64,000 nucleotides of DNA, taken from assembly GCA_024516155.1 (NCBI GenBank), contig JAJJXM010000089.1:1-64000 (forward strand), given 5' to 3'. Below the pieces are notes generated by a model. The model searched no databases, was not told the origin of the DNA, and was given only the letters and a program-made list of their open reading frames with translations. Shown piece after piece: positions 35,786-48,283 of this stretch (within the stretch, counting starts at the first letter, position 1; each line of letters starts with the position of its first letter). This stretch comes from Pyronema omphalodes. Its lineage: Eukaryota > Ascomycota > Pezizomycetes > Pezizales > Pyronemataceae. Position numbers and translations under genes: made by a program.

Positions 35786-36646
35786 GTTCCCAAACGATCT
35801 TTTTGTCGTCTTTTTTTTCTGGAGTTCTCTGTTCTGTCGATATTAAAAGTTTTCCTTTCCTGCTGTTTTTTCGAAAGGGGACATTTATTTAGGCTTTTTT
35901 GTTTCGTTGCCGGATTTGGCGGCCAGGGTCATGAATAAGTCATCTAAGATTGGATCTTTGATATCATGTTTGTGTCCTTTTTGTGTTTCCTTTTGTTCGT
36001 TTTATGTGGTACAACTGGTTGTTTCTGTTTCAATTTCATGGCCTCTCTCCAAAGTTGTTTCCTTAATTCGTTGAGTTGGACTCTGTCCATCTCTATGATG
36101 TCATTTTCGGCTGCCTTATCTATTCTCGATACACAATAGACTTGAAAGTGTGCTCTATTCGCAAGATTGCTTTATGTTCGGCAGCTGAAACGAGAACGTT
36201 ACCACGCTGCCTCTTGTCGTTGAATCTTTGTAAATCGCTTTTCAGAAAATATACCCAGATAGCCCAGTAAATCCTCGACTTCACGTTGCCGTGGCGTGTT
36301 TGATGTTTGTCCAGCTGTCACCCATGCCTGGTTAAGCTCACTTTGACGCGGTCGAGTGAGATGCGTGACGTGCCAAGACCGACGACGTAACCGGTGATCT
36401 GAAACGCAGGATCCTGGTCGACCTAAGCAGAGGGGAAGCTCCATCTAAGCACATCCAACCCCCATCATCTCCCCACCATCGCGATAGTAGCGGAACCACC
36501 AGTTTACATCAGCTTCCAGAGCTTATCTTAGACTTAAATCACCGAGCTAGGCCATCTACAATACTGTTTTCGCACGACCACAGCTGAATTACAGCAAAAG
36601 GACCCCACCAAAGCTCGCCTACCTTACCTCACAACCACATACCACT
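35786..36646. other. eIF4A 3' region and SNX4 upstream region
   Basis: A T-rich stretch to about 36100 is probably the eIF4A 3' UTR. From about 36450 the sequence becomes C/A-rich leader for SNX4. No further gene is seen. Confidence 0.6.
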
Positions 36647-38141
36647 ATGGACGATAACTTCGACTCAGTGCAGTGGCCGGCAGAAGATGAAGACTTTCCG
36701 ATTGATTATGCGCACTCAGGATCGAACGGTATCGCAAGCTCAAGCCAACCAGTACAAGCTGGATTAAATGCAGATGCCTTGGATCTTGCAGGTGTTGGAA
36801 AGGGAATCTTGGAAACGACAGTGTCTTCTCCGCAGACAGAAAGCAACGGAACTAAGGATGCCTATGTTTCTTATCTTGTTACGACGGAGGTAATACTATC
36901 TTGAACATGTCTTCGTGGTTAGGGACGGTGGCTGATCGCAGGTGAAAGACCGACTTCCCAGTATTCCAGAAGCCTCACGTAGAGGTAAGAAGGAGATTTA
37001 CAGACTTTGTATATCTGTGGACAGTACTTTCCAAAGAATACGTCGCTGTTGCGGTTCCCCCGCTCCCTGACAAACATAATATGGGCATGCTCTCACCACC
37101 CTGGAAACCGCAAACTGCACATCACTGACAAACAATTTAGCATATGTTCGCGGTGACCGCTTTGGAGCAGAATTCACCCAACGTCGTGCTCACTCCTTGC
37201 ACCGCTTCCTGAAGCGCATATCCCTCCACCCCGTCCTTCGCCGTGCAACTACGCTCACTATTTTCCTCGAGTCTCCTGACTGGAACTCCCACATGCGACA
37301 CCGCCCCACCCGGGGGTCCACAGCCTCACAAACCGAAGGTGGTGGTGTCTTCGACAGTCTCTCTGATACCTTCCTCAATGCCTTCTCAAAAGTGCACAAG
37401 CCTGATCGTCGCTTTACCGATACTCGAGACCGAGCCGACAAGCTCGACGAGGACCTTTCTCACATTGAGCGAATTGTAGCACGAGTAGTCAGAAAAGAAG
37501 CAGATCTTGAAACAGACTATGCCGACTTATCAAAGGAGTTTCAGAAAATCGTCGAGCTAGAACCAGAGTTGGAACCCTCAATTACAAGCTTTTCTACAGG
37601 AATTAGGAAGACAAGTGAAGGCTTGAAAACTTTAAAGGAACATACAGACCAGGATTATCTTTCCTCGCTTAGGGATATGGGCAACTATATCGTTTCCTTG
37701 AAACAACTTTTGAAGACTAGAGACCAGAAACAACTCGATTATGAAGGCTTGACCGACTACCTCAGCCGTGCTCAAATGGAGTGGGATCAAATCTCCAGCG
37801 CTCCGGTCGGTTCTACAGGACTTGGAGGACCGGCAGGTTTCTTGCGATCGAAGCTGGAGGATGCAAGAGGAGTTGATCATGAAGCTTCACGCCAGGAAAG
37901 GGTTACAAAGCTAGGACATAGAATTGACGCCCTTGTCCGGGAAGTTGAGGATGCGAGAAAGACTGCCCAATGCTTTGATGAAGAGGTTGTGACTGAGGTT
38001 GCAAATTTTGAAAGGATCAAGTGTGTAGAGATGAGAGATACGTTGGGCGGGCTCGCAAAGGCTAATGTCGAGTTTTATAATGGAATTGCGAGTACTTGGG
38101 AACAGGTACTGAAGGAGTTGGGAGATGAGGAGGGGGCATAG
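36647..38141 (+). CDS. SNX4: Sorting nexin Snx4/Atg24, PX-BAR protein
   Basis: Three exons (36647-36889, 36949-37084, 37141-38141) give 459 residues. Snx4 binds PI3P on endosomes and acts in retrieval from endosome to Golgi and in selective autophagy, usually as a dimer with another sorting nexin. The acidic N-terminus is followed by a PX domain at about 73-195: DAYVSYLVTTE-TDFPVFQK, RRRFTDFVYLW (PI3P-binding Arg), VAVPPLPDKHNM and YVRGDRFGAEFTQRRAHSLH. The C-terminal half is a helical BAR region (LDEDLSHIERIVARVVRKEA through WEQVLKELGDEEG). The second intron (37085-37140) starts with GC instead of GT; no GT donor is available and the join restores NM-AYVRGD exactly. Confidence 0.95.
37085..37140 (+). 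other. GC-AG intron in SNX4
   Basis: 56 nt, donor GCATGC, branch-like CACTGAC about 20 nt before the TTTAG acceptor. It interrupts the PX domain between NM and AYVRGD and keeps phase 1. Confidence 0.75.
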
Positions 38142-39512
38142 TATGGGGTTTAGCAATCGTCCTGAAAAATGTAGTCATAGGAATGGGGAGATAATGTTAC
38201 GGCTGATGTTATGTCGGTTATGTGCTGCGTGGCGTAGATTCAAAATGCGAAATGCGAAATGTGGAATGTACTATGGTATCAATAGTAGTTGTTCCTATGG
38301 GTTTCTGGAACTTTGGAAACCGCAACAAACTGCAGATCATGGTAGCTGCATCCATGACATGTGAGAAATTCGATGTACAGCATAGTTCATCCACACACCA
38401 ATAGGCAGGTGTGACAACCTTATTCCGCACCTCTTGATAACTTTTGGAGATGATGTTCAAGCCATGCATCCATCATGCTTCATGCATAATTTGACACCCA
38501 GCACATCACCATCATCATCTCCACCGTTCAACAACCCAACCCACCATGCACAGCCACAACCATATCAAATAATTATTAATCAATCTCAATCCCTTCCATA
38601 CCTTCGTGAAAGCACCCAACGATCCATAAACTCAATCACCAAAAACCCATAATAACCAACTCTCCCTATTTCACCGCAACCCGACAAATCCACTAACCCC
38701 ATTGAAGCCCCAAAACAACCCGCGCCTCCAGTTTTAACCAGCCTTCATTCATCCCATCACGATATCTCAACCCCTATCCACCAGTAACATTAATATCAAT
38801 GCAAATGGCCTGTACTCACTTCAAATTGCACAATATAGCTAGATATCAATTGAAATGTCGTAGCTTTTGGATTTTTATATGTATTCAAGAGGGTCATAAG
38901 TATCCCGACTCGGGGCGGGGTATTATTGAATGTGGATGAATACTTGGAGGAAATTCAGTTTTATATCTAGAGGTAGTACAATAGTAAAGATGTTGGTAAA
39001 GAGCCAGTAGTAATAGAATACAAGAGGAAGCTATGTAATTGAAATTTGGGGCTGGATTGGGGTGGGTGATGGGGTGTGATGGGATGTGGGGGTTTTAACT
39101 GGGGGGGGAGAGTGGGGGGAGAGATATGGGGAAGTAAATGTGGATTGAATTTGAGGAAAGGGGAATGGTTAACGTGGATGGAAATTCGGGAATTCATGGG
39201 GTGTTTACTAAGTTGTCCTTGTAGGCTAAGGTTTAACTCTTCATGCCGTTGAAGATTATGATTAAAACAAACAAACAATATTGAATATCATTTGAATAGA
39301 AAGTTAAGGTCAAAGTATCAAAAGGCCAGCTGATACGTAGTACTAGGATTATATCTTAAAAACTAGTCTAGAAACTCTAAAATTACAGGAAAAAAACAAG
39401 GACGCTGGAAACAAAAACTCCAAAATTCCAAAACTTTCCAAACTTTCTAAACTTTCAGAACTTTCTAGTCACGAATCTCAACTCGTGTTAAAGTCTCGGA
39501 TTTTCTTCAAGT
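38142..39512. other. Intergenic
   Basis: Downstream of SNX4. A CA-rich patch at 38490-38660 has only a very short open frame. A G-rich patch lies at 39055-39130. No gene can be supported. Confidence 0.5.
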
Positions 39513-39758
39513 CTAGCCAGACCAACTAACACTAAGTTTCTGTTCATATTCGCTCCATCCTGTTGGGTCCGGAGTCGTTGTGGGATTCATCCACCCAGCC
39601 TGAGGAGGAGCTTTGCTACGTCCCTTTGCCTTTGATCTGCTGAAATACAGTTTTCTACAATTTTCCGGGGTGGCAGGTGGTTGTAGTAGATTTGTTGACT
39701 GGTTTCCAAGTTTCTGAACATGCCCCTGGGAAATTTGGTTGATCATAAAGAGCAACAT
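39513..39758 (-). CDS. Possible small protein, 81 aa
   Basis: The ATG at 39758 opens 81 residues starting MLLFMINQISQGHVQKLG and containing a basic KAKGRSKAPPQAGWMNPT stretch, ending SVSWSG. Upstream on the same strand a TATA box at about 39946-39954 is followed by a CA/CT-rich leader, the layout expected of a fungal promoter. No family, signal peptide or membrane segment is clear. The coding claim rests on context; a non-coding transcript is the alternative. Confidence 0.4.
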   Translation of the reverse strand: MLLFMINQISQGHVQKLGNQSTNLLQPPATPENCRKLYFSRSKAKGRSKAPPQAGWMNPTTTPDPTGWSEYEQKLSVSWSG

Positions 39759-39944
39759 CTTGATCCTCCTAGCTCCTTGAAAATCTGAAGATATGTAGAA
39801 AGCGAGGGTATGGTGTAATATACTAAGCGAACGAGACTTGCTGGAAAAAGTTGAAGTGATTGCAGAATCCAGAAAGGATAGCGAGTGCGTGATATCTTTG
39901 GTTGGTGTAGCTGGTGTTTGGAAAAAGATTCCGTTGGAAGCATA

Positions 39945-39956
39945 GGTATTTATAAC
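39945..39956 (-). promoter_or_regulatory. TATA box for the small gene at 39513-39758
   Basis: Minus strand reads GGGTTATAAATACC. It lies about 190 bp before the ATG at 39758. A closer ATG (39943) is too near the box to be in the transcript. Confidence 0.5.
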
Positions 39957-39959
39957 CCG

Positions 39960-41253
39960 CTAGACCCTGAAATCTGGAATCTCAAGACGCGGAAGGCACG
40001 CGAATCACCATTCGCTATAAATGTTGATGGCTGGGAATAAGGTGTTATACCGATGGAAGTGAGGGGACCCTGGGGTTTCTAGAATGCGAGAAAGCGGGAG
40101 GTCGACGAGGATGTGATGGATGTGAGGTGGCGAGAAAAAAAAATCTTCGTACAGTGGCTAGTGGGTGGCAAGTATCGCGTCTCTCTACCATAGCACTGGA
40201 GATGGGAAATCTGTTATTTCGTTCTCTGGAGGTTAGAGTTTGCTTTGCCGTGTACCTTCAGCCACCTTTGCACTTCCTCTTGGCTTACGCGAGTTTGGCA
40301 ATAGAATCTTATACTGGCCAGAATTTGGTTACAAACCATTCGAAACATGATGAAATATGAAAATATTTGAGCAAACCTCGTTCTGTTAGCAACATCGGCA
40401 TATTTTAGATTCTCTTCAGGAAAATGCGTTGGCGCCAAGATATCTTGACGTGATAATCCATGATTTTGGCGCCCAAAGAGCAGGAGTCTCGGTTTCATCC
40501 CGGGCCCCTATACATATACAAGACTGCTGATACCATCAGATGGGCAATCACTGCGTGTCCATGCATGAGGCGCAAGCGTTGCATATAGGCTATCGTGGAA
40601 ATTCTATATTACACGTTCCTTGCAGATTCTAGAAAGACAGATAGCTGTTGACGAATCGTATCTGTGCTCTCCAACATGCCATCTCGGTGGCTGTTACTCC
40701 GGGTTGCGTAATGGTTAAATAGTGTCACTGATAAACTTTACGGTGCAGATATTCCCTTGGAAAGCTTTGTATGGATAACAGTGGATTAACGGAGTAAAAT
40801 CGAGCATTGTTTAGGTACTTTGAAGAATTTCATGTGTCATTTTAGGTGAATCGACACTACACGCATGACGGCTTTTGAAGTTAGATTCGTCGTTCCGGTG
40901 ATGATGTTGCATAAGGTTTAACGGGGAAGGATTTGTCATTTAGTCGACTGCACGTTAATCTACCCAGAAAATCGGTTTTTTGCTGCATTAGACTGAATAT
41001 GCGCATGATTAATTTCTGTGTTTATTTGTAATTCAATATTTGATAAGCGAATGCAATAATTGTCTACCTAGATTTCAGTGACATCATGATCACGTGAACC
41101 GAATTTAAAAGAAGTAAGCTTTAACCGTAACCCAGCCCGAAACAAAAACAGAAATGCTTCTTATCACAATAAAATAGAGACCTGCGCCCATCAACCCATA
41201 ACCAGAACAATGTATTGAAAATTCTTAAATTTGCCCTTCAGTAAATCAAGTTC
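39960..41253. other. Intergenic
   Basis: No gene seen. The last part is the SEC66 3' region. Confidence 0.5.
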
Positions 41254-42024
41254 TTAGTTGTCCGCCTTCTTGGTGGCAGCCTCTTCAGCCAAGAGCTCAC
41301 GCTGAGCCCGCGCTCGCTTCTCGTCCCACCATTTACGCTCCTCCGCGGCTTCAATCTCGACTTGCTCGGTACGCTCACGTAGGCGGTCGTGGTTAACCAT
41401 CTCATTGGCGGTCTGGAAGATGACCTGTCCCCAACCCTCCCTGTAGGCGTTGGCATCCATTACAACGTCGCGGAGTTCCTACAAATAGCATTAGCAATTA
41501 GCCTCCGCACATCACGAATTGAAAGCTATATGAAAGGCTTTGAGCCGTGGGAGTCAATAACTGATGACACCGCTTGTAAAACGTTGGACAGCTCGAAGCT
41601 CACCACGCATAGGCCCTAGATAGCTCTCAGACCGTCTGCAAGTACATACCTCTTCCATCTCAGCCTCGGCCTGCGAGAAACGTGTCCACACATCATCGCC
41701 GACACATCCCTTCTGTAGCAGCATTTGTAAGGGCTGCTTGCTCTGTCTAAGAGACATAAGCCTCTTGATATCCTCCTTTGCCCTTAGCATCAATGCGGCC
41801 TTCAACTGGCTGTCCGGAGCTTCATTCTCTCCCTCGAGGTGCAACAAAGAGAGGTAGATGTCGCGTGTGGTGTGCGCTGGGAACCATGGTTCGAGTGCTG
41901 CCGCCTTTGCTGCCTTGCGTTTTCTGTATAGCGAGGAGAAAGTTCCCAGGGAGCCGCCAAGGACAATAATATAGCTGAGGGGAGCGATGAGCGAGTAGAA
42001 GAAGTCGACAGTGGGGAGCTGCAT
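41254..42024 (-). CDS. SEC66: Sec66 (Sec71), ER translocon accessory subunit
   Basis: Two exons (42024-41650, 41478-41254; intron 171 nt) encode 199 residues. Sec66 is a subunit of the Sec62/63 complex that drives post-translational import into the ER. A single membrane segment lies near residues 10-29 (YSLIAPLSYIIVLGGSLGTF), followed by a basic SLYRKRKAAKAAALEPWFP stretch. The conserved cytosolic part includes HTTRDIYLSLLHLEG, LKAALMLRAKEDIKRL, CVGDDVWTRFSQAEAEMEE and ELRDVVMDANAYREGWGQVI, with a charged helical tail ending ATKKADN. It diverges from NPL4 (537 bp between starts). Confidence 0.93.
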
Positions 42025-42561
42025 GATGGGCTAATGCGCGTGGAAGCTGGCGTTTGAGCTCGAATTATAATCTGTACAGGTTAAGTGAATGTTTTTTGCT
42101 CTGGTGAAATCGAGAAATCGGGTTGAAATAGTGTAGCGGAACAGGTGGAAGCCGGCTAGGTTGCTATGATGCTCACGGAACAGAGCTCAGCGCACATGAA
42201 AACACAAAAGACATTTGTCCTCTCAGAACTCCAGGGGTACCTAACCCTTGTCCGAGCGCGCTTATGTTGCCTGATTAGGATGTGCTTAGTAAGGTAGCCT
42301 GCGGTTGCTGACTGTGTTCTAGCTTGGCGTGTTACGGCTTAGAATTCAAAGTTACGTCAGAGTGCCTCCGCGTAGAAGTTGACCGAGCGTGTTAAAGAGC
42401 ACTGCAAGCACAACTCATCGACGCCATCCATCAACATACCCCCGCTATCGCCGTCGCTGCCTTACCTAGCTGTAGCCTTTGTTGTTATCGGATATACACT
42501 GCGAAACTACTTCAGATAATCGATTCTGCTCTTTGTCGCAGCTCATCCCTCTACGAGCGCT
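42025..42561. other. Bidirectional promoter region, SEC66 / NPL4
   Basis: No coding or named motif is seen. The stretch 42405-42561 is CA/CT-rich and is probably the NPL4 leader. Confidence 0.5.
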
Positions 42562-44676
42562 ATGCCGCCTTCCGCTATGATGCTCCGCTTCCGCACCCCG
42601 GATGGCATGCTTCGTATTCAACTTCAGCTTGCAGACTCTATTGCAAGTTTACAGAGCAAGGTACCTTACTTTCGGCCTTCTCCTAGTGATATTAAGTTAT
42701 TAGACCAAGCTCTAACAAGCTGTAGCTCGTTGAAGCAGTTCCAAAGGATGTTCAAACAAACAGCTTTACCCTCTCCGACGAAAAGCGCATTCACACTTAT
42801 GTATTGAGCGATATTCTCAACAAACGGGTCCAGGATTTGGGTCTGAAGCATGGAGACATGCTCTTCCTAGATTACACTAAGGCATCGGCACCTACCGCCG
42901 CCGAGTCGACCGCCGTCACCAGCGTTCGTTTAAATGGACAGCCCGTAAAGCACACTGATGATATATCGCACAAATACACCACTACCACCGCAGGATTGGC
43001 TGCCCATGATGTAGTAAAACATGCGGACCCTTGGGAGACGGTTGTACAGGACGAGGTGGACGACACACTTGAAAAGCTGGATGGAAAGATTTCCCGGAAA
43101 AAGGATCACAAGATGTGCAAACATGGTGACAAAGCAATGTGCGACTACTGTATGCCGATGGAGCCTTACGATTCGAAATACCTCACCGAGAATGGAATCA
43201 AGCATCTCAGTTTCCATGCCTACCTTCGAAAGTCAAACACACTCACTAATAGGCCTGAACTGAAGGCTTCATACATTCCGCCGTTGAATGAGGATAACTA
43301 TAGAATCAAGAAGAACTGTCCTTCAGGCCACGCTGCATGGCCGGATGGAATTTGCTCAAAGTGTCAGCCTTCAGCCATTACCCTTTCACAACAAACCTTC
43401 CGTATGGTTGATCACGTGGAGTTCAGTAATAGCGAGACAGTCGATAATTTTATAGAATTCTGGCGTCAGTCTGGAAAGCAGCGAATTGGTTATCTATATG
43501 GACGCTATGAGCCGTATTCGGGAGTACCATTGGGTATCAAAGCTGTTGTGGAGGCTATTTATGAGCCACCCCAGGTTTCTGAATCAGATGGTGTCACATT
43601 AAGTTTGCCATGGGTTGGAGAGAAGGATATTGATGCGATGGCGGCCCTCTGTGGGCTACAAAAAGTCGGTGTTATTTTCACTGATCTAACAGCCGACGAA
43701 GAAGGAAAGCCAATTATCAAACGACACATCGATTCATACTTTCTTTCATCATTGGAAGTTGTCTTTGCTGCTCGCTTACAGGCATCACGCCCCAGTCCTA
43801 GCAAGTGGTCAGAAACCGGTTACTTTGGATCTAAGTTTGTCACTTGTGTAGTGTCGGGCGAGATGATAGATGCAGGCGGAGAGAAGCAGCGTGGAATCGG
43901 AGTTTCTGCGTACCAGGTGTCCAACTCCGCCGTGGAGATGGTTCGCGCAGACATTATTGAACCCTCTACCGTGCCGGGTAAGATGCTTGTACGTGAAGAA
44001 GATGGCAAGTCACGATACATTCCCGAAGTGTTCTTCAGACATAAGAATGAATACGGTGTCAACGTCCAGGAAAATGCAAAGCCAGCCTTCCCAGTCGAGT
44101 ATTTGCTAGTATCACTAACCAATGCTTTCTTACAACCGCCGAACCCTCTGCTCAAAACCAACAAATTTCCCATAGAGAACCGTGAACATGAAGGACGATT
44201 CATCAAACCGGACTTTGATGAGCTTGCTACTCAACTTGGCATAAAAAACGCAAGTCAAGCCAGTGGAAGTACTGCGATATCGGATTTCCATTTGCTTTGT
44301 CATATCAAGCTTTTGGATATTCTTGGCCCGGTTTGTGCCTCTCTAAGGCCGTTTCTATCCATTTTGTTTCTTTTGCTAATTTGATGGGATTGTGAAAAAA
44401 CAGAAAGAACTAGAGCTTTTAGCACAGTTTGCAACAACCGGCGATAGGAATATTGGAAACCAATTGGTTGTATCAGACGGTTGGCAAACATTGATCACAA
44501 TCATCAGAACGAGCGGTGGGTTATCCCCCCAGCCTTTTATTTCAACAAAGCGGCGCTTTGAGGATGAAGATCGAGCAACGGGCAGTGGCAGTGGCTCGAT
44601 GCAAAATGAGAATGATGAACGCCTGACTAAACGATTGAGGGGTGTTAGTTTGATGGATCCATTTTGGCAACCATAG
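42562..44676 (+). CDS. NPL4: Npl4, Cdc48/p97 cofactor in ubiquitin-dependent extraction
   Basis: Three exons (42562-42660, 42726-44330, 44404-44676) give 658 residues. Npl4 with Ufd1 recruits Cdc48 to ubiquitinated substrates in ERAD and other pathways. The N-terminal ubiquitin-like domain spans about 1-85 (MMLRFRTPDGMLRIQLQLAD, then SFTLSDEKRIHTYVLSDIL). The zinc-binding zf-NPL4 region has HKMCKHGDKAMCDYCMPME near residues 161-180 and NCPSGHAAWPDGICSKCQPS. The large MPN-like domain begins at VDHVEFSNSETVDNFIEFW and includes RIGYLYGRYEPY and SEWSETGYFGSKFVT-like blocks. The C-terminal exon holds a helical LELLAQFATTG and a basic, disordered end. Length matches filamentous fungal Npl4. Confidence 0.96.
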
Positions 44677-45018
44677 CAATAATTGCATGCGTAACCTCCT
44701 TCTCTATTTTTACCACGCCGTTTTCAGTAGGAATCGAGATGTATCGGCTTATTCGGGGTTTCTTTTGAAGTCAAAGTATTATGTGTGATGGAAATGGGAT
44801 GTGACTTGTACATTTTCACTGGGCTGGCTGGGTGAACGTGAATTAATTCGAAACAAATGATGTGTACTGATTTCATGGCCGAATGTGAACATAAATTACC
44901 CTACCCTACACGAGCTAGTGCATAGCCTGATCCCTGCACCCAAAAAATTAAAGTTAGCAACACAAGTAAAAAGTTCCGCGTACACCCAGAACTAACACCA
45001 CCGCGAAACACAATCACA
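44677..45018. other. Intergenic NPL4-RRP1
   Basis: NPL4 3' region then an A/C-rich RRP1 leader. Nothing else is seen. Confidence 0.5.
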
Positions 45019-45978
45019 ATGTCTACAGGCGAAATGCAGTCCACCCCATTCTTGAAACAGCTCGTCGCGAGCGGTGCGATTCCTTTCTGGTCAATTCTAC
45101 AAGCAGAAATCTAATATGACGTAGACAGACCTACTCGCGACAAGGCCGTTGCCGCTCTAAGATCTTACCTTACTGCCACAAGGACCTTCTCTAAGATGGA
45201 CCTTCTCAAGCTCTGGAAGGGATTGTTCTACTGTAAGCATACCCTGAGCTCTGTCCTTTCTTGCCGAGTGCTTCTATACCTCTGAAGCCTAATAGACGAG
45301 CCATTCTCATCTACCATGCTCCCCCTACATTACCTCGACTCTATCAACCTACCCTCTACTCTTGACCTCCTACTAAAGAATTGACTTACAGGCTACTGGC
45401 ACTCTGACCGACCTCGCTTCCAGCAATCCCTCTCTGCCGACCTGGCCTCCCTCCTCCTCCCCATGTCTACCACCAATGCTCTCACCTTCTACCGCGCCTT
45501 CTGGGAGACCATGACCCGCGAATGGTCCGGCATCGACGTTCTCCGTATCGACAAATTCCTCATGCTTGTCCGTCGCTACTTTGCCGCTGGACTTCGTTAC
45601 TGTAAGGAGCGTGCTTGGGATGTTAAGATTCTTGAGGAATTAGTGGTGGAGACTTTGGAGCAGGTTCCTTTGGATCCCAAGAACCAGAAGCTACCCGCTG
45701 GTGTAAGAATCCAGTTGGCAGATATCTGGACGGAGGAAATCGGAAAGGTACTAGGGGAGGGTGCTACGAATGGAAAGTTGGGTGAGGAACAGATTACGTT
45801 GTTGGTTAGGCCATGGGAAAAGATGGCGAGAGATGGTGCACAGAAGTTGTGGAGGACGAGGGCAAAGGAGGTGTTGGCCGAGGAGGTGTGGGTGGAATGG
45901 GGCTACACTGGAGAGTTTGCGAAGAAAGAGGAGCCCGTTGAGGATGAAGAGGAGGAGGAGTGGGGTGGATTCGCGTAA
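45019..45978 (+). CDS. RRP1: Rrp1 (Nop52 family), pre-60S rRNA processing protein
   Basis: Three exons (45019-45073, 45125-45232, 45392-45978) give 249 residues. Rrp1 is a nucleolar factor needed to make 27S pre-rRNA and large ribosomal subunits. Conserved family blocks are FLKQLVASDRPTRDKAVAAL, LRSYLTATRTFSKMDLLKLW, KGLFYCYWHSDRPRFQQSL, FYRAFWETMTREWSGIDVLR and IDKFLMLVRRYFAAGLRY. A highly acidic tail ends EDEEEEEWGGFA. The second intron is 159 nt, longer than usual here. Confidence 0.95.
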
Positions 45979-46433
45979 GAATCATACTAGGGAAGCCACA
46001 GAGCTGGAACTGGGACAAAATAATCTGATACAAGGGGAATGCGGAGTGTTAATGGCGCTTGGGACTCTTTTTTTTTGTAAATTATCATTGCGATTTTTGA
46101 TGAGGCCTACATAGGAAGGAAAAGTTTCTGTTTACGAGTACAATTTTGGTTTTTCCAAAGAATCTCCCTCTTGCTCGAAGAAAGAAAAAACACATACCAA
46201 TTAGCCAGGGTAATTGGCTGAAATGCAACTACATATGGGATTTAATTTAGGCATGCGTAATTCACGCCTAATGTTCGCTTCGCATGTCCCCGAAACACGC
46301 TGGAGCGGCCGGGGAAGAGGTGGGGCACCTCGCACTGGCACCTTAACCGCGCTCACCGGGGATGCCATGCTACCTTTTAAACCCCACCCCGCACTTTTTC
46401 GCCTGACCTAACGTCATCATCACCACCGCAACA
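45979..46433. other. Intergenic RRP1-FAH hydrolase
   Basis: RRP1 3' region and the hydrolase promoter. A GC-rich patch lies at 46290-46380. No gene seen. Confidence 0.5.
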
Positions 46434-47312
46434 ATGGCCTCCAACCTCCTCCGTCTCTCTCGTCCCCGTACAATCGCCTGTATCGGCCGTAACTACGCCG
46501 ACCACATCGCCGAGCTAGGAAACAGCCGTCCCACCGAGCCTTTCTACTTCTTGAAGCCGGCAACTACTATTCTTCAACCTAAGTCTGGACCTATACTTGC
46601 TCCTAAAAACTCTAACCTTCACTATGAGGTTGAGCTTGCTGCCGTTATTGGAAGCACTGTCGAGGAGCTTCCTAACTCTAAGGAGGCATTGAAGGCTGTT
46701 AAGGGTTGGGCTGTCGGAATTGATATGACTGCCAGAAACTGTACGTTCAAACCGGCATTTTGGAAAATCCCTGGAACTTGAGGAACACCCAATTGGAGCT
46801 CAAGGAGTGTTCTTGAATTCCCTAGAAGCATCAATATCGACTCAGCTCCATTTTATCAGCATCCCCCAGAGCATCATTCATTCTGAGACCTGACAGCCAG
46901 CTAACATTTTCCCCCAGTCCAGGATGCCGCCAAAAAGAAGGGACTCCCCTGGTCCTTGTCTAAGGGATTCAAGACCTTCCTTCCCGTCTCTCACTTCATT
47001 CCCGCCAGCAAAATCCCCAACCCTCACGATGTCGAGCTCTACCTAAAAGTTAACGGCGAGCTTAAGCAGTGCGATAAAACCTCTCTTATGCTCTTCGATA
47101 TCCCCCGTTTGTTGCAGCATGTTACCTCGGTTATGCCTTTGGAGGAGGATGATTTGTTGCTTACTGGTACCCCTAAGGGTGTTGGCCCAGTTGTTGATGG
47201 TGATTTCATTGAGGCTGGTATTAAGGTTAATGGTGTTGAGTTGGAGGAGGGCAGGATTGAGGTTAGAGTTCAGGAGAGGGCGACGGGATATAACAGTGGG
47301 GCGAAGTTGTAG
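46434..47312 (+). CDS. Fumarylacetoacetate hydrolase family protein (FAHD1-like acylpyruvase)
   Basis: Two exons (46434-46740, 46918-47312; 177-nt intron) encode 233 residues. The family cleaves acylpyruvates or decarboxylates oxaloacetate, usually in mitochondria. CIGRNYADHIAELGN starts the fold. The Mg-binding acidic residues lie in HYEVELAAVIG (E65, E67) and VGIDMTARNFQ (D97). KGLPWSLSKGFKTFLPVSHF, PHDVELYLKVNGE and LLLTGTPKGVGPVVDGD are further signature blocks. There is no long N-terminal extension, though the Leu/Arg-rich MASNLLRLSRPRT could serve as a mitochondrial presequence. Substrate is inferred from the family only. Confidence 0.93.
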
Positions 47313-48283
47313 AGGGAGAGGCAGGGGATAGGATAGAGGTGGGGTTATGAGGGAAACGGAGAGAGAGAGAGAGAGGGGGGAGGGGGGGTGGGGAGGGGTG
47401 AGTGATGTGATGGGGTGTGAACTTGGAACTGCTACATTTCGGAATAATAAGTTCGAATGAAGAACGAAATATAGTTTATGTTCGCAGTCTGGTGAAATTT
47501 AGAGAATAGGACGCCAGAAAAGGATTTGCTAACATTAATTTTGAATAATCGTAGGAAACTCCTGTTAAAGATTCCAAAACCATCACAATTGTTGATACTG
47601 AGCTAATTGCATATGTTAAAAAGATCCGAAAATTTATAGGAGAAAAAATCCTCAGGAATGTTCGGAATTCCGGTACAAAATGCTAGGGTAGGAAAGCGAC
47701 AGCATTCCCGTCGAAGAAAATAAATGATATGTGACATGAAAGGAACAACACACTTCGAACTTGAAAATCACTCGATACACCAAATCCAAAAGAAATTGCA
47801 AAAACGCTAGCAAAGCCACATGGCCTACATCAACCGGAAAAGCCTAACGTAATCCAATAATAATAAACCGTCTTTCGGCGAGTGATGTCTATGTAAGCAC
47901 ATCCATGACCTGCCTATATCACTCGAATTATTGATTCCACATTCCGCCAATGGTATTTTAGCAGACCATTTCAATATATATGTAGAGGCATTGCACGTAG
48001 CGTCGTAGCGGTTTCAGTCCTATATATTTTGGTAATCTTTTGGCCCAAGGTTTTAAATATCAAGAGCTGAAGCTAGGAGTCTGACTTTTGGAAAGTCAAC
48101 TGTATTGTACAAAAGCCTAGAAATCGTGATCATTGGTGTTTTTTTTTTTTCTTTATTATCATTATCACACTCACTCACTCACTCACTCACATGTCCAGCA
48201 TATCTCCAAATTCCAAATTGTAAATCCCTTATCTCATCAGCTATTCGCTACTATAATGATACATAATAACATGCTGCTACTTA

